From the NCBI GenBank assembly GCA_039602395.1, contig JBCNJP010000017.1, forward strand, positions 95,890,713 to 95,954,712: a DNA stretch of 64,000 nt. Reading direction: 5' to 3'. This DNA comes from Deinandra increscens subsp. villosa (lineage: Eukaryota > Streptophyta > Magnoliopsida > Asterales > Asteraceae). A program made the translations under genes and the position numbers. Shown piece after piece: positions 23,611 to 34,676 of the stretch. Position 1 is the first letter of the stretch, and every line of letters starts with the position of its first letter. The notes below the pieces were generated by a model, which made no database searches, had not been told where the DNA came from, and saw only the letters and a list, made by a program, of their open reading frames with translations.

Positions 23611-24932
23611 TATTGGAATATATTATATTAGGCTTTCTAGTATATAAGCCTACGGGTCCATTAGGTTAATTAGGGTTTCCTTATAATCTCTATATATTGT
23701 AAGGTAACCTATTCAATAAGATCATTCAGTTATTTCAGTATTCTATAATCTTTCATTGTATCAGAGCCAAAATCCTTAGAACCCTAAATCCCTTTGCTCT
23801 AGCCATCACCACAGTGTTCAAACCGTAGACAGGGCGGTGTGCCACCGCCGCTGCCGCCGCCCTGTCCCAACTTCGTTTGTTTTCTTCTGTTTAGTTTCTT
23901 TTATATTTTGGTTCTTGTTCGAATAAAGCTTCGTGACTCATGATTCGGCCGATCCGATCACCTCTCTAAACCCTAATTCTCAGTTACCGCTGCCTTCAAT
24001 TTTGTATACGATGATTCTTTGTTTAAACGGTTAAGATCAATTCAAGTTTGCTTCTTTCTTCATCATGTAGATATTGAAGGTTGATCCATCTTACCTACAC
24101 GTGGAAAACAAACACATCAATTTCATTAATGGAGTACAAGTCATGTCCATTCATTTTTTTTTAATTTAATTCATTGAGTTTTTAGTTCCACATATTCTCC
24201 TCTGCCCTCTGCTAAGTATCCCAAATTTTTTACTTAGTTACTATTTTTTTGGGTTATTGGTTCTCAGTTAGAAAACTCAAACTTAAACTATGATTTGGTT
24301 ATTTATTTTTTCTTTATAGATCTACGGATCTCTTCTCTTTATCTACGGATATAGGAGACCGTCGCTTGACCATTGTCACCGACCTTGTTTTCTTTTCTTT
24401 TGTTTTTTTTAGATCTTCGGATCTCATAGCTCGACACACCGTCACATGGCCACGGTCACCGGTTGTCGAGTTGTTTTTTTTCTTAGCAGTCCCCCCCCCC
24501 CCCTCCTCCACTCTGTGATAGCCAAATAAGATCGAACCGATGTTTGATTGGGATCTAGTTGTATGTTTGTTATTCTGGACATCAAGACCCAAAAACAGAT
24601 GAAGTCGTGAAAGGAACTAAAGCCGAGCAAACTTAACAATACTTTGAGAGATGAAACTGTTCTGAGCTATTTGAAGAAGATTGGAATTTCGAGTCGTGGA
24701 TTGAGATCGAAGCTAGTTTTTAAGTTTTTATTATTATTTTTATGTTTTTTTCCAGTTGGAACTTCCATTATCTTTCTGTTCCGACTACAGGGGAGTATTG
24801 GAATATATTATATTAGGCTTTCTAGTATATAAGCCTACGGGTCCATTAGGTTAATTAGGGTTTCCTTAAAATCTCTATATATTGTAAGGTAACCTATTCA
24901 ATAAGATCATTCAGTTATTTCAGTATTCTATA
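23611..24932 (+). mobile_element. Small non-coding LTR element (TRIM-like), member 1
   Basis: A 145-bp LTR (23611-23755, TATTGGAATA...TTTCA) is followed by the primer-binding site TTGTATCAGAGCC, ~1 kb of non-coding internal sequence with a C-run at 24491-24503, the purine tract CTACAGGGGAG, and a second LTR from 24796 that stops about 10 bp short near 24932. No gag or pol is present. The left TSD half is ATGTG (23606-23610). It abuts an inverted relative at 24936. Confidence 0.78.
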
Positions 24933-24935
24933 TAT

Positions 24936-26349
24936 TGTAATGAAATCACTGAATGATATTATTAAATAAGTTCGTTACAATATATAGAGAATACCTCTAA
25001 ACCCTAAATGCCTAATGGGCTCATGGGCTCATACTAATAAACCCTAATATAATCTTTAATACTCTAATACTCCCCCGCAGTCGTAGCGGAAGAAAATCAG
25101 ACGCTAAAGACTGAAAAAAAAACATAAACATAAAGATAATAATAAAAAAAAAACTAGCTTCAATTTCGGTTCTCGATTCCAAATCTCAATCTTCTATCAA
25201 CCAATCCATAATGTGCTTCGATGTGAGGGATCCCGTAATCCTCTAGCAAAAATCTTCAATGCAGCGGTGCGACGACATAGTTTAGGACCGTAGTCCAAAA
25301 GGAGGCGTGGCGGAGGACCGTAGTCCGAAAGGCGGCGCGGCGGCGAACTTTAGTCCGAAAGGCGGCGCGGCGGCGAATCGTAGTCCGAAAGGCGGCCCGG
25401 CGGAGGACCGTAGCCCGAAAGGCGGCGCGGCGGCGGACCGTAGTCCGAAAGGCGGCGCGGCGACGGACCGTAGTCCGAAAGGGGGCGCGGCGACGGACCG
25501 TAGTTCGAAAGGCGGCGCGGCAGCGGTCCGTAGTCCAAAAGGGGGCGCGGCAGCGGTCCGTAGTCCTAAAGGCGGCACAGCGGCGGACCGTAATCTCGAC
25601 GCGACAAGGGACCGTAGTCCATGAGGTGGCACGGCGGGGACCGTAGTCCGAAAAGCGGCATGCCGGGCATATCGAGATCTTACAACTTCTTGATTGCATC
25701 CCAATGAAAAAGAATTTACGTTGCAAAATATTCATCTTCTTAGATTGCCGATTGCCACGTCTAATTCAAGTATATATTGATTTTGCAAATATTCTATTGG
25801 AATAGATGTTTCAGGTCAACTTGGATCCCCAAAATATGATTTTGAGGACCGTAGTCCAATACTCAAAAAACGAATGAAATAGGTGACCACAAATTCTCGT
25901 TGTGAACGGCAAAAACTTTCAACGGCAAAAGATCGGTTCACGTATGGTTGTACACAATGAATAATAATTACGACGTCACAATAGGATTTTATGAGGAGTA
26001 GCGGTTGGAATCTTGAATCGAAAACGAAACTTTATTTGAACGGAAAAAAAAAAGAAATAGAAAAGAAACTAAACGGAGGAACAAAGCGGGACAGGGCGGC
26101 GGCGTGGTGGCACACCGCCCTGTCTAGGGTTTGAACACGATGGTGACGGCTAGGGTTTGGATTTTTTTTTTCTCTTAAAAAGGGAGGATCGATTATAGGC
26201 TGTGATACCATGTAAGAATATGAAATCACTGAATGATATTATTAAATAAGTTCGTTACAATATATAGAGAATACCTCTAAACCCTAAATGCCTAATGGGC
26301 TCATGGGCTCATACTAATAAACCCTAATATAATCTTTAATACTCTAATA
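24936..26349 (-). mobile_element. Small non-coding LTR element (TRIM-like), member 2, inverted
   Basis: On minus: 5' LTR 26349-26211 (TATTAGAGTA...CTTACA), primer-binding site TGGTATCACAGCC at 26210-26198, non-coding interior, purine tract CTGCGGGGGAG (25080-25070), and 3' LTR 25069-24936. LTRs and interior are related to member 1: both carry a CAGGGCGGTGTGCCACC segment and an AAGCTAGTTTT stretch before the purine tract. The right TSD half ATGTG is at 26350-26354. No coding capacity apart from repeat-generated ORFs. Confidence 0.78.
25283..25660. repeat. 30-bp GC-rich minisatellite, about 12 units
   Basis: The unit is approximately GGACCGTAGTCCGAAAGGCGG plus CGCGGCG. Units sit at a 30-bp register from ~25283 to ~25660 with point changes. 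Because 30 is a multiple of three and the unit lacks stops, several frames on both strands stay open for 60-160 codons. I read these as artefacts, not genes. It lies inside TRIM-like member 2; member 1 lacks it. Confidence 0.9.
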
Positions 26350-26418
26350 ATGTGCACCCCTACTTGAGAGTTATTTGAGTTTTCTTCTTAGTATTTCAAG
26401 CTCCAAGTAAAATTGTTT

Positions 26419-26606
26419 GGTAGCTTCTTAATGTTATTAAGAGGTTAATGGAATCATTAATAGTCTTACAAAGGGGAAGAGAGAAAAGTGTGACTTGTGA
26501 TGAGTTACCTCTTAATTATTCAGCATCTTTTAAACCTCTTAATCATTCAGAGACACCATTAAGAGGTAACATCCGAATGACCATTAAGAGGCATTAAGAG
26601 GCTACC
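26419..26606. mobile_element. Inverted-repeat MITE in copy A
   Basis: The ends GGTAGCTTCTTAATG and CATTAAGAGGCTACC are inverted repeats, with further CATTAAGAGG copies inside. The same element in copy B (33925-34224) is longer through internal tandem expansion. Confidence 0.65.
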
Positions 26607-27055
26607 AGGGCCGGCTTGTGATAGGTAGAGCTAGTAGCCTAGTGCCACTTTCTATGCTACGAAAACAAGCAACCCGTGACAAAGGGAATTAAAAAGTTTT
26701 AAGAACAGTAGTCATCGAGAAAAAGAAATATTAAACACTCACGCCTCGAAACATTTCTCTATATTAAGATGAATCGCTAGGCAAATCTCCTTTGGCAATT
26801 TTTACTAATCGCTTGACGGTGATTATGTAAACCAGAGGCGATTAAGAGTACACGTGCCAAATGAGATCTTGCCCAGTAATGCACCAATAGATATTGAATT
26901 TACTTGAGAATCATCTTTCTACTTAGAAACTATTTATAGATTGCAATTGTCTATGCTAACCGGATATTCCAAGCACCATTCGTTTTGTAAAGAAAAGAAA
27001 ACGAGGATAAAGATTGGTAAAAGTGTGGCATATCAGGTTCCATCAAATGTGATAT

Positions 27056-27409
27056 TCGAAACCGAGCCATGGGATATATGGATTGCTCGGTTTAACATTA
27101 GATTTTTGTTAGATAATAAAAACTTAAACCGACGGATTCAACCAGATCGAATTTGTGGTTCTCACTTGCGGATCAGTGATTCAATCAGTTTATCAACTTG
27201 AAGACATGAATTCACATTTTTGGACTTAATTTGTTGCATTGATTAGTATGCAATAGTATCCACAGTTGGTAAAACCTGGCAGCTATCTATCATAGTATAG
27301 AACAAAGCTTTATCTCCCACCTTTTGCAATGATTCTAGAGATGATCAAAAGACATAAGATGCTTCAATTCCTGTGTGGACCAGATGATCAAATTACCAGA
27401 TATGTTACC
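27056..27409. other. Unassigned sequence before the young copia
   Basis: Homology to copy B ends near 27055. No gene or element is recognised up to the copia insertion. Ends with TSD TTACC (27405-27409). Confidence 0.5.
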
Positions 27410-27558
27410 TATTAGAGTTATCTTGTTCTACAAGATTGTATATATTAGGCAAGGATTACCTGTGTAAATGTAATTGATATTGTGTGTGTATTTATAGGCA
27501 TTACATCAATGAGAATGGGCAAGCAATCATTTTTGCCAAATACACTTGATCTCTAACA
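27410..27558 (+). repeat. 5' LTR of the young copia
   Basis: 149 bp, TATTAGAG...CTCTAACA, same sequence by eye as 31996-32144. Confidence 0.93.
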
Positions 27559-27570
27559 TGGTATCACAGT
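27559..27570 (+). other. Primer-binding site
   Basis: TGGTATCACAGT directly abuts the 5' LTR, a variant of the tRNA-Met complement. Member 2 of the TRIM-like pair uses the same first eleven bases. Confidence 0.85.
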
Positions 27571-27672
27571 CCCTCTCCCGATCCTAAACCCTTCTCTGCC
27601 TTCCGCCAACCTCCCCTTGTCGGCTCTTAATTCCGGCAGCCTCCTCCCATTCTCTTTTCTTCTTTCCTCGCC

Positions 27673-30600
27673 ATGGACAAAATCCACCCAGCATTAACTG
27701 TCACCAACATCCACAACTGCATCCCCCTCACCCTTGATACAGATCAAAGTACCTACACGTCGTGGGTCGAACTTTTCCGTATCCACTGCAAAGCCTATAA
27801 CTGTTCCGATCATTTGACATCGGACAAGCCACCCGCCCGGGCCACCTCTTCTGTCACTGCTGATAAACAACCCTCCACTGATGCCGATGATGAACTATGG
27901 TATCGGGTCGATGCCGTGGTCTTGCAATGGATCTATGGCACGATCTGCCAAGAGCTTCTTCGAACCATCATCAAAACCGATTCTACTGCCCACAAGGCTT
28001 GGACTGCCATTAAGAACATCTTTGGTGACAATAAGAATGCCAGGGCTCTTTACCTGCAAACCCAATTCTCCAATCTCAAACTAGATGCATATCCCAACAT
28101 TTCGGCTTATTGTCAAGCCATGAAAGAACTGGCTGATCAGTTATCTAATGTTGACGCACCTGTCACAAATCAGAGACTTGTTTTACAATTGATTGCAGGT
28201 CTAAATGAAAGCTACGATGGCGTCGCGATGCTCCTCCAACAGTCCAACCCTCTTCCCGATTTCTATGAAGCCCGGTCGAAATTGATTCTGGAGGAAACAC
28301 GCAAGGCCAATCAGACCACGGGTACCACCACCGCTCTTCATGTCGCCGCCGATGATGCTCCTGCCGTGGTCTCGACACCCACACCGGCGGGATCCTCCAA
28401 CAGCCGCTCCTCCGATCGCCTGGGTCAGCCTCAACACCGTGTACATGGGGGTCGCGGCGAACTCGACATGGCCCCTCGTGGCGGCGGCCGTGGTGGACGT
28501 GGCGGCGGTCGGGGCTACCGTCGTAACTTTCGTGGACGGGGAAGGGGTCAGAGCACCTTCACACCCACGCCACTTTACCCAAACACCTATTACCCACCCT
28601 CCCTCTTACCGAATTACCCCCCCTGCCCATACCCTACAATTAACCCACCCAGGCCCATGAACCTTCGGCCCAATCCCAGTCCAGGAATTCTCGGCCCAGC
28701 CCCACAAGCCTACATTGCTACCCAACCCAACTACTACATACCCACTACTCTTGAACCGCAAGCCTATCACACCACCACTCTCAACCCGGATCAAAACTGG
28801 TACCTGGACACTGGTGCAACAAATCATATGACTCATACGCCAGGTACACTCTCATCTCATTACAATAATGACAGGTTGAACCATATTATTGTCGGCGACG
28901 GATCTAAAATACCCATCCAAGGGTTGGGACATACCTCACTATCACCTCCTTACCCTCCTCTTCGTCTAAACAATGTTTTGATTTCCCCTTCACTTGTTAA
29001 AAACTTATTATCCGTTCGCAAACTCACTAAAGATAATGATGTTTCTATTGAATTTGATGCTTATGGTTTTCTTTTGAAGGATTACCGGACGCAGACTCCT
29101 ATCCTCCGATGTAACAGCTCTGGGGATCTCTACTCCTTGCCCACCGCTCCTGTGTCATCTTCACCACCCACTGCTCTTGCTGCTGTCTCTCAGGAACTTT
29201 GGCATAAACGCCTAGGACATCCTGGATTATCTTTACTACGTACTTTAAATAAACAACATGATATACATGTTGAACAATTTAACAATAAGGCGTTTTGCCA
29301 ATCTTGCATTTTGGGCAAGCATGTTAAACTTCAGTTTATGGATTCACTTTCTACTACTTGTTCTGCTTTTGATCTTTTACATAGTGATTTATGAACGTCA
29401 CCGGTCCCGAGCACCGCAGGTCACCGGTATTATCTTCTTTTTTTGGACGATCACACAAATTTTTTGTGGACTTATCCACTCACCAATAAGTCCTCCGTAT
29501 ACACCATTTTTAAAACCTTTCATCGTCACATCCAGACTCAATTCAATAAACTAATCAAGTGTTTTCAGTGTGACAATGGGACAGAATACAACAACAACAA
29601 CTTCCATCAATTCTGCAAAGACACCGGCATGCAGTTTCGATTCTCTTGCCCTCATACTTCTCCACAAAATGGTAAAGCTGAGCGCAAAATTCGGACAATC
29701 AACAACATTATCCGAACCCTTCTAACACATTCATCTCTTCCTCCCTCCTTCTGGCACCATGCCCTGCAAATGGCGACATATATACTCAACATTCTTCCCT
29801 CTAAAACCAAAAATAACAACACCCCCACCTACCTTCTCTACAACAAACACCCCTCCTACACTATGCTTCGCACATTTGGGTGTCTTTGCTACCCTCTTTT
29901 CCCGTCCACAACAATAAACAAACTTCAACCACGCTCCACCCCATGCGTGTTCCTTGGCTACCCCTCTAACCATCGGGGGTACAAATGCCTCGACTTATCC
30001 ACACATAAAATATTTATTTCTCGTCATGTCATTTTCGATGAGGAGTCTTTTCCCTACACCACAACTCCGAACCCCTCTAAGGCTTACCACTTCCTTGCCA
30101 AGCCCTCGGATGACCCACACCCTTTCATGTGGGCCGCATCTTCCCATCCCCCTTCTCATCTTTCTTCGGCCCATACCTCACCCGCTAGTCCCTCTCCATC
30201 AACTCAACAAGCCCAAAACATAACCCACAACACCCCTAATCTCGTTCCTACAAATCTCTCCCCACCTATCTCACCTGTTTCTTCAACAACCTCTACATCA
30301 CATTCATCTCCTACTGCCTCGCCTGATTTGCAAACTCACACTCCACCTCCCAACATCCCGCAACGGACCATGACTACCCGTAGCATGGTTGGGGTCTCGA
30401 AGCCAAAAATACCGTTCAACCTCCACACCTCTACCACCCCTATTGAGCCCATTCCCAAAAATCCCTCAGTTGCTCTTTCCAGTCCCGTTTGGAAACGCGC
30501 CATGATAGATGAGTTTACTGCCCTTATCGCAAATGAGACTTGGGAACTTGTACCTAGGCAACCTCATATGAACATTATTCGGTGTATTTGGCTTTATAAA

Positions 30601-31983
30601 CATAAATTTAAATCTGACGGTTCTTTAGAGCGATACAAAGCTCGTCTTGTTTGTGATGGCAGGTCTCAACAGGTTGGAATCGACTGTGACGACACATTCA
30701 GTCCCGTGGTAAAACCAGCAACAATCCGGACCGTTCTCACCATTGCTCTGGCTCACAAATGGGATATAAATCAACTTGACGTCAAAAACGCATTCCTACA
30801 TGGCCACCTGTCCGAAACCGTATACATGCATCAACCGAGTGGCTTCCGAAATGCGTTATATCCCGACCACGTGTGTCGTCTCAAGAAATCGTTATATGGG
30901 CTAAAACAAGCACCACGGGCATGGTACCAAAGATTCACGGACTTTGTTACAACTATCGGGTTTCGCCAAAGTCTATGCGACAACTCTCTCTTTACCTACC
31001 GACACAGACAGGATGTGGCTTATCTTCTCCTATATGTTGACGATATAATCTTGGTGACCTCGTCAGCTCTGTTAAAACACACACTCATGACTTCTCTTGC
31101 CAAGGAGTTTGCAATGAAAGACTTGGGACCCCTTACCTATTTTCTTGGCATCTCAGTCGAGCGATCTTCCCAAGGCCTATTCCTGTCACAACAAAAGTAT
31201 GCTCGTGAGATTTTACAACGTGCAAAGATGGAGAACTGTAACCCAGCTCATACACCCGTTGACACATCAGGTAAACTCGGCTCCAACGCCGGTGAACCCA
31301 TCTCTGACCCAACATTTTTTCGCAGCCTTGCAGGCGCACTTCAGTATCTCACATTTACTCGGCCAGACATCTCGTATGCGGTTCAGCAAATATGCATGCA
31401 CATGCACGACCCCCACACCGACCACATGAATGCTCTAAAACGCATTCTTCGGTACGTGAAAGGAACATCAAACATGGGTTTACAAATCACACCTAGTATG
31501 CCATCCTCACTGGTTTCCTATACGGACGCGGATTGGGCAGGGTGTCCGGATACTAGACGCTCGACTTCAGGCTATTGCATTTTTCTTGGCGATAACCTTC
31601 TCTCGTGGTCATCAAAACGGCAACCCACCATTTCTCGATCGAGCGCCGAGGCAGAATATCGTGGCGTTGCCCATGTTGTCGCCGAAATTAGTTGGTTACG
31701 AAACCTGTTGTTGGAACTCGGCCACCCTACTACCCGAGCCTCATTGGTATATTGTGATAACGTCAGTGCCATCTATATGACTGCCAATCCGATTCAACAC
31801 CAACGAACCAAACACATCGAGATTGATATCCATTTCGTCCGGGAAAAGGTTCGTTTGGGTCACATCCGTGTCATGCACATGCCGTCTCGCTATCAAATTG
31901 CAGATATTTTCACAAAGGGTCTCCCGAGGGTCCTCTTCAATGACTTCCGATCCAGTCTAACCCTCCGCGATGCTCCGCCTTAG
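27673..31983 (+). pseudogene. Copia gag-pol with a single internal TGA
   Basis: One frame of 1436 triplets runs from ATG 27673 to TAG at 31981-31983, interrupted only by TGA at 29392-29394 (codon 574). Order: gag domain (first ~230 residues); a Gly/Arg-rich tail (GGGRGGRGGGRGYRRNFRGR, ~270-295) where a CCHC knuckle would be expected, none seen; protease WYLDTGATNHM (~375); gag-pre-integrase LWHKRLGHPG (~509); integrase with CDNGTEY and SPQNGKAERK; RT with YVDD at 31033; RNase H with SSAEAEYRG near 31640. The stop lies at the junction of gag-pre-integrase and the integrase core, so full-length product needs readthrough or the element is newly dead. Confidence 0.92.
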
Positions 31984-31984
31984 A

Positions 31985-31995
31985 CTGCGGGGGTA
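31985..31995 (+). other. Polypurine tract of the young copia
   Basis: GACTGCGGGGG and adjacent bases just before the 3' LTR. The same GACTGCGGGGG occurs before the 3' LTR of TRIM-like member 2 (minus, ~25070-25082). Confidence 0.75.
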
Positions 31996-32144
31996 TATTA
32001 GAGTTATCTTGTTCTACAAGATTGTATATATTAGGCAAGGATTACCTGTGTAAATGTAATTGATATTGTGTGTGTATTTATAGGCATTACATCAATGAGA
32101 ATGGGCAAGCAATCATTTTTGCCAAATACACTTGATCTCTAACA
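31996..32144 (+). repeat. 3' LTR of the young copia
   Basis: 149 bp, identical by eye to the 5' LTR, followed by TSD TTACC. Confidence 0.93.
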
Positions 32145-32149
32145 TTACC

Positions 32150-32629
32150 ATCATGGGTTAGATTAGTGCTTAACTTTCTACACGTGAGAAAGAACACAAA
32201 TTAGCGTCCTAAGCAAATATCCATGTTCAATAAAACCTCAGGGAAGAGATACTCTTCGTATATTTTGTACCAAAATGACATAAGAAAAGAAATAGACCAA
32301 TCCGAAGTAGTCAATGTGCAATAAGCAACACTCACAAAAACACAACGAACATGTTGGCCCGTCGCAACGTGTGAACGGGCAAAATGCTAATTAGATTTTA
32401 ATTAAAATCAATCCTAAATCCCTCATGTTTTAGCGATTTATATTCAACCCAAAACTTTAGAATATAGGATACATGGGGTGTTACGTCACCACACGTCTCC
32501 ATTTTTCAAAAACACAAAACCGCTCTCAGAGTCACAAGTCTTAAATGCATACATTACAATCTCAAGTGCTCAGTGCTCAAAGTATTGTTGGTATTGGTGT
32601 TGGATTTCTGTGCTTTCTCAAGTGAACTA
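32150..32629. other. Unassigned AT-rich sequence
   Basis: No gene, element end or repeat recognised between the young copia and copy B. Confidence 0.5.
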
Positions 32630-34676
32630 AACGTGGTGATGTACCATCATCATGGAACAAAACTATTTTCTCACCATTCAGTTTATGTGAATTATCAAAT
32701 GGTACTCAATTGACTCAATGCAAGAGTTGTTATTCATTTCTTAGTGCACTAAACAAGTGTGGTGATGCACCATCATCATGGAACAAATCTATTTTCCCAC
32801 CATTCATTTTTTTTTTATTGTCAAACGGTACTCAAATGGCTCGATGCAAGAGTTGCTATTCATTTCTTAGTGCACAAGCCAACTATACTTTGAAGAACCA
32901 TTTGGAAACTTTTTATTACAAGGTGTTAAAGAGTCAATCCAGCTCATGGTCCAATACAAATCTAAAAAGAGGGATGTATATGAAGTTTAACATGGCGACG
33001 TCCGTGAGGATGGCACAGTTTGGTATTCAAAAAATTTTAACGTTTGATCACTTCAACAACCAGCATTTCACAAAGTTGATTCAACATACGCTCCAACATC
33101 ATTATCACATTAAACAATTCAATGGGTTCGGCATCAATTAATAGCTCAAGTAACAACATGATGCTAAATTTATTTAATGCTTTGAGAAACAAAAAAATAG
33201 TAAACTGACTAACAAGGCCTGGGTGTATAGTGGAACCGATTTTATATCTACTATGTGAGCCAAAGTGTTTGCAAACTTTGATAATTTTGGCTTGGTGAAG
33301 AAAAGGAATCCAAATATCACGTTTCGATCATCATAGTTAGTGATCTACTAATCATCCAGACTTTTACAGTAAAGCTTTGAAATTTGCCTTTTCTTTTACT
33401 AATATGATTTTATGTATCTAAAGGCTCACTTTAATCACAGAAGGCAAACTCCTCGGTGGAAGTAGTAAAGGTGTTTCATCTTTCCGAAGACAAACGCACT
33501 TACGATCAACTTGTACGCACAAAGTGTCCCGAATGCGAAGAATAAACATTAAACAAATACACGACAATTTATAGAAAAAAATATAATGTGTTCGTGATTT
33601 TCTATGTTTTTTGTAATGAAATTGTGTTTTGTTATTTCTAAAATTTCAAATATAAATAGAAAAAAGCATTTTGTATATTTAGTATTTAATTGATTATTTA
33701 AAAAGATGACTCTAACTGGTTCCGGTTAACAAGTTCGATTAATAACCTAACCGGTTATATCGGATTGGGTTATTGACATGCTCAAACTGGTTTTTCCCCA
33801 GATCAATTTTGACCTCCTTAACCAATAATCAAAATAGTTTTTATAAAAAGAGTGATATGTGCACCCCTACTTGAGAGTTATTGAGTTTTCTTCTTAGTAT
33901 TTCAAGCTCCAAGTAAAATTGTTTGGTAGCCTCTTAATGTTATTAAGAGGTTACCTCTTAATGTTATTAAGAGGTTACCTCTTAATGTTATTAAGAGGTT
34001 ACCTCTTAATGTTATTAAGAGGTTACCTCTTAATGTTATTAAGAGGTTACCTCTTAATGGAATCATTAATAGTCTTACAAAGGGGAAGAGAGAAAAGTGT
34101 GACTTGTGATGGCATTAAGAGGATACCTCTTAATTATTCAGCATCTCTTAAACCTCTTAATCATTCAGAGGCACCATTAAGAGGTAACACCCGAATGACC
34201 ATTAAGAGGCATTAAGAGGCTACCATACAGGGCCGACTTATGATAGGTAGAGCTAGTAGCCCAGTGCCACTTTCTATGCTACGAAAACAAGCAACCCGTG
34301 ACAAAGGGAATTAAAAAGTCTTAAGAATAGTAGTCATCGAGGAAAAGAAATATTAAACACTCACGCCTAGAAACATTTCTCTATATTAAGATGAATCGCT
34401 AGGCAAATCTCCTTTGGCAATTTTTACTCATCGCTTGACGGTGATCATGTAAACCAGAAGCGATTAAGAGTATACGTGCCAAATGAGATCTTGCCCAGTA
34501 ATGCACCAATAGATATTGAATTTACTTGAGAATCATCTTTCTACTTGAAACTATTTATAGGTTGCAATTGTTTATGCTAACCGGATATTCCAAGCACCAT
34601 TCGTTTTGTAAAGAAAAGAAAACGAGGATAAAGATCGTTAAAAGTGTGGCATATCAGGTTCCATCAAACCTGATAA
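32630..34676. repeat. Direct duplication, copy B
   Basis: Matches copy A in the same orientation but lacks its insertions, giving empty sites at ~32872 (AGTGCACAAGCC) and ~33852 (GATATGTGCACCCC). The first part holds the ~125-bp tandem pair. Homology stops near 34676 (CATCAAACCTG versus CATCAAATGTG in copy A). Confidence 0.85.
33925..34224. mobile_element. Inverted-repeat MITE in copy B with 24-bp tandem expansion
   Basis: Perfect 15-bp ends GGTAGCCTCTTAATG and CATTAAGAGGCTACC. From 33930 to about 34050 five tandem copies of a 24-bp hairpin unit (CCTCTTAATGTTATTAAGAG plus GTTA) stand where copy A has one. The unit is self-complementary and includes the terminal motif. It creates a spurious repetitive ORF. 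Confidence 0.75.

Larger units (their letters stand above)
21779..27055. repeat. Direct duplication, copy A (with insertions)
   Basis: Sequence at 21779-22022, 22574-23610 and 26350-27055 matches 32630-34676 (copy B) over nearly all its length in the same orientation. Within it, a ~125-bp unit (CATCATGGAACAAA...TTCTTAGTGCA) occurs twice in tandem. Two insertions, 22023-22573 and 23611-26349, interrupt this copy only. No convincing gene is visible; small ORFs in both copies are not conserved as proteins. Confidence 0.85.
27410..32144 (+). mobile_element. Young full-length Ty1-copia element with TA...CA LTR ends
   Basis: A 4.73 kb element with 149-bp LTRs that appear identical base for base, exact 5-bp TSD TTACC (27405-27409 and 32145-32149), a primer-binding site, one gag-pol frame and a GCGGGGGTA purine tract. 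The LTRs start TATTAGAG and end CTAACA, so the tips are TA...CA rather than TG...CA; such ends are known mainly from copia. Identical LTRs imply very recent insertion. Short LTRs and a Gly/Arg-rich gag tail suggest an Ale/Retrofit-like lineage, with low confidence. Confidence 0.93.

Noticed and set aside
25256..25735. Long Arg/Ala/Pro-rich ORFs on both strands
   Set aside because: They arise from a 30-bp minisatellite with no stops; several frames are open at once, with no domain or start context.
33919..34215. Repetitive ORF of Leu-rich repeats (GYLLMLLR)
   Set aside because: A by-product of the 24-bp tandem hairpin inside a MITE, absent from the sister copy.
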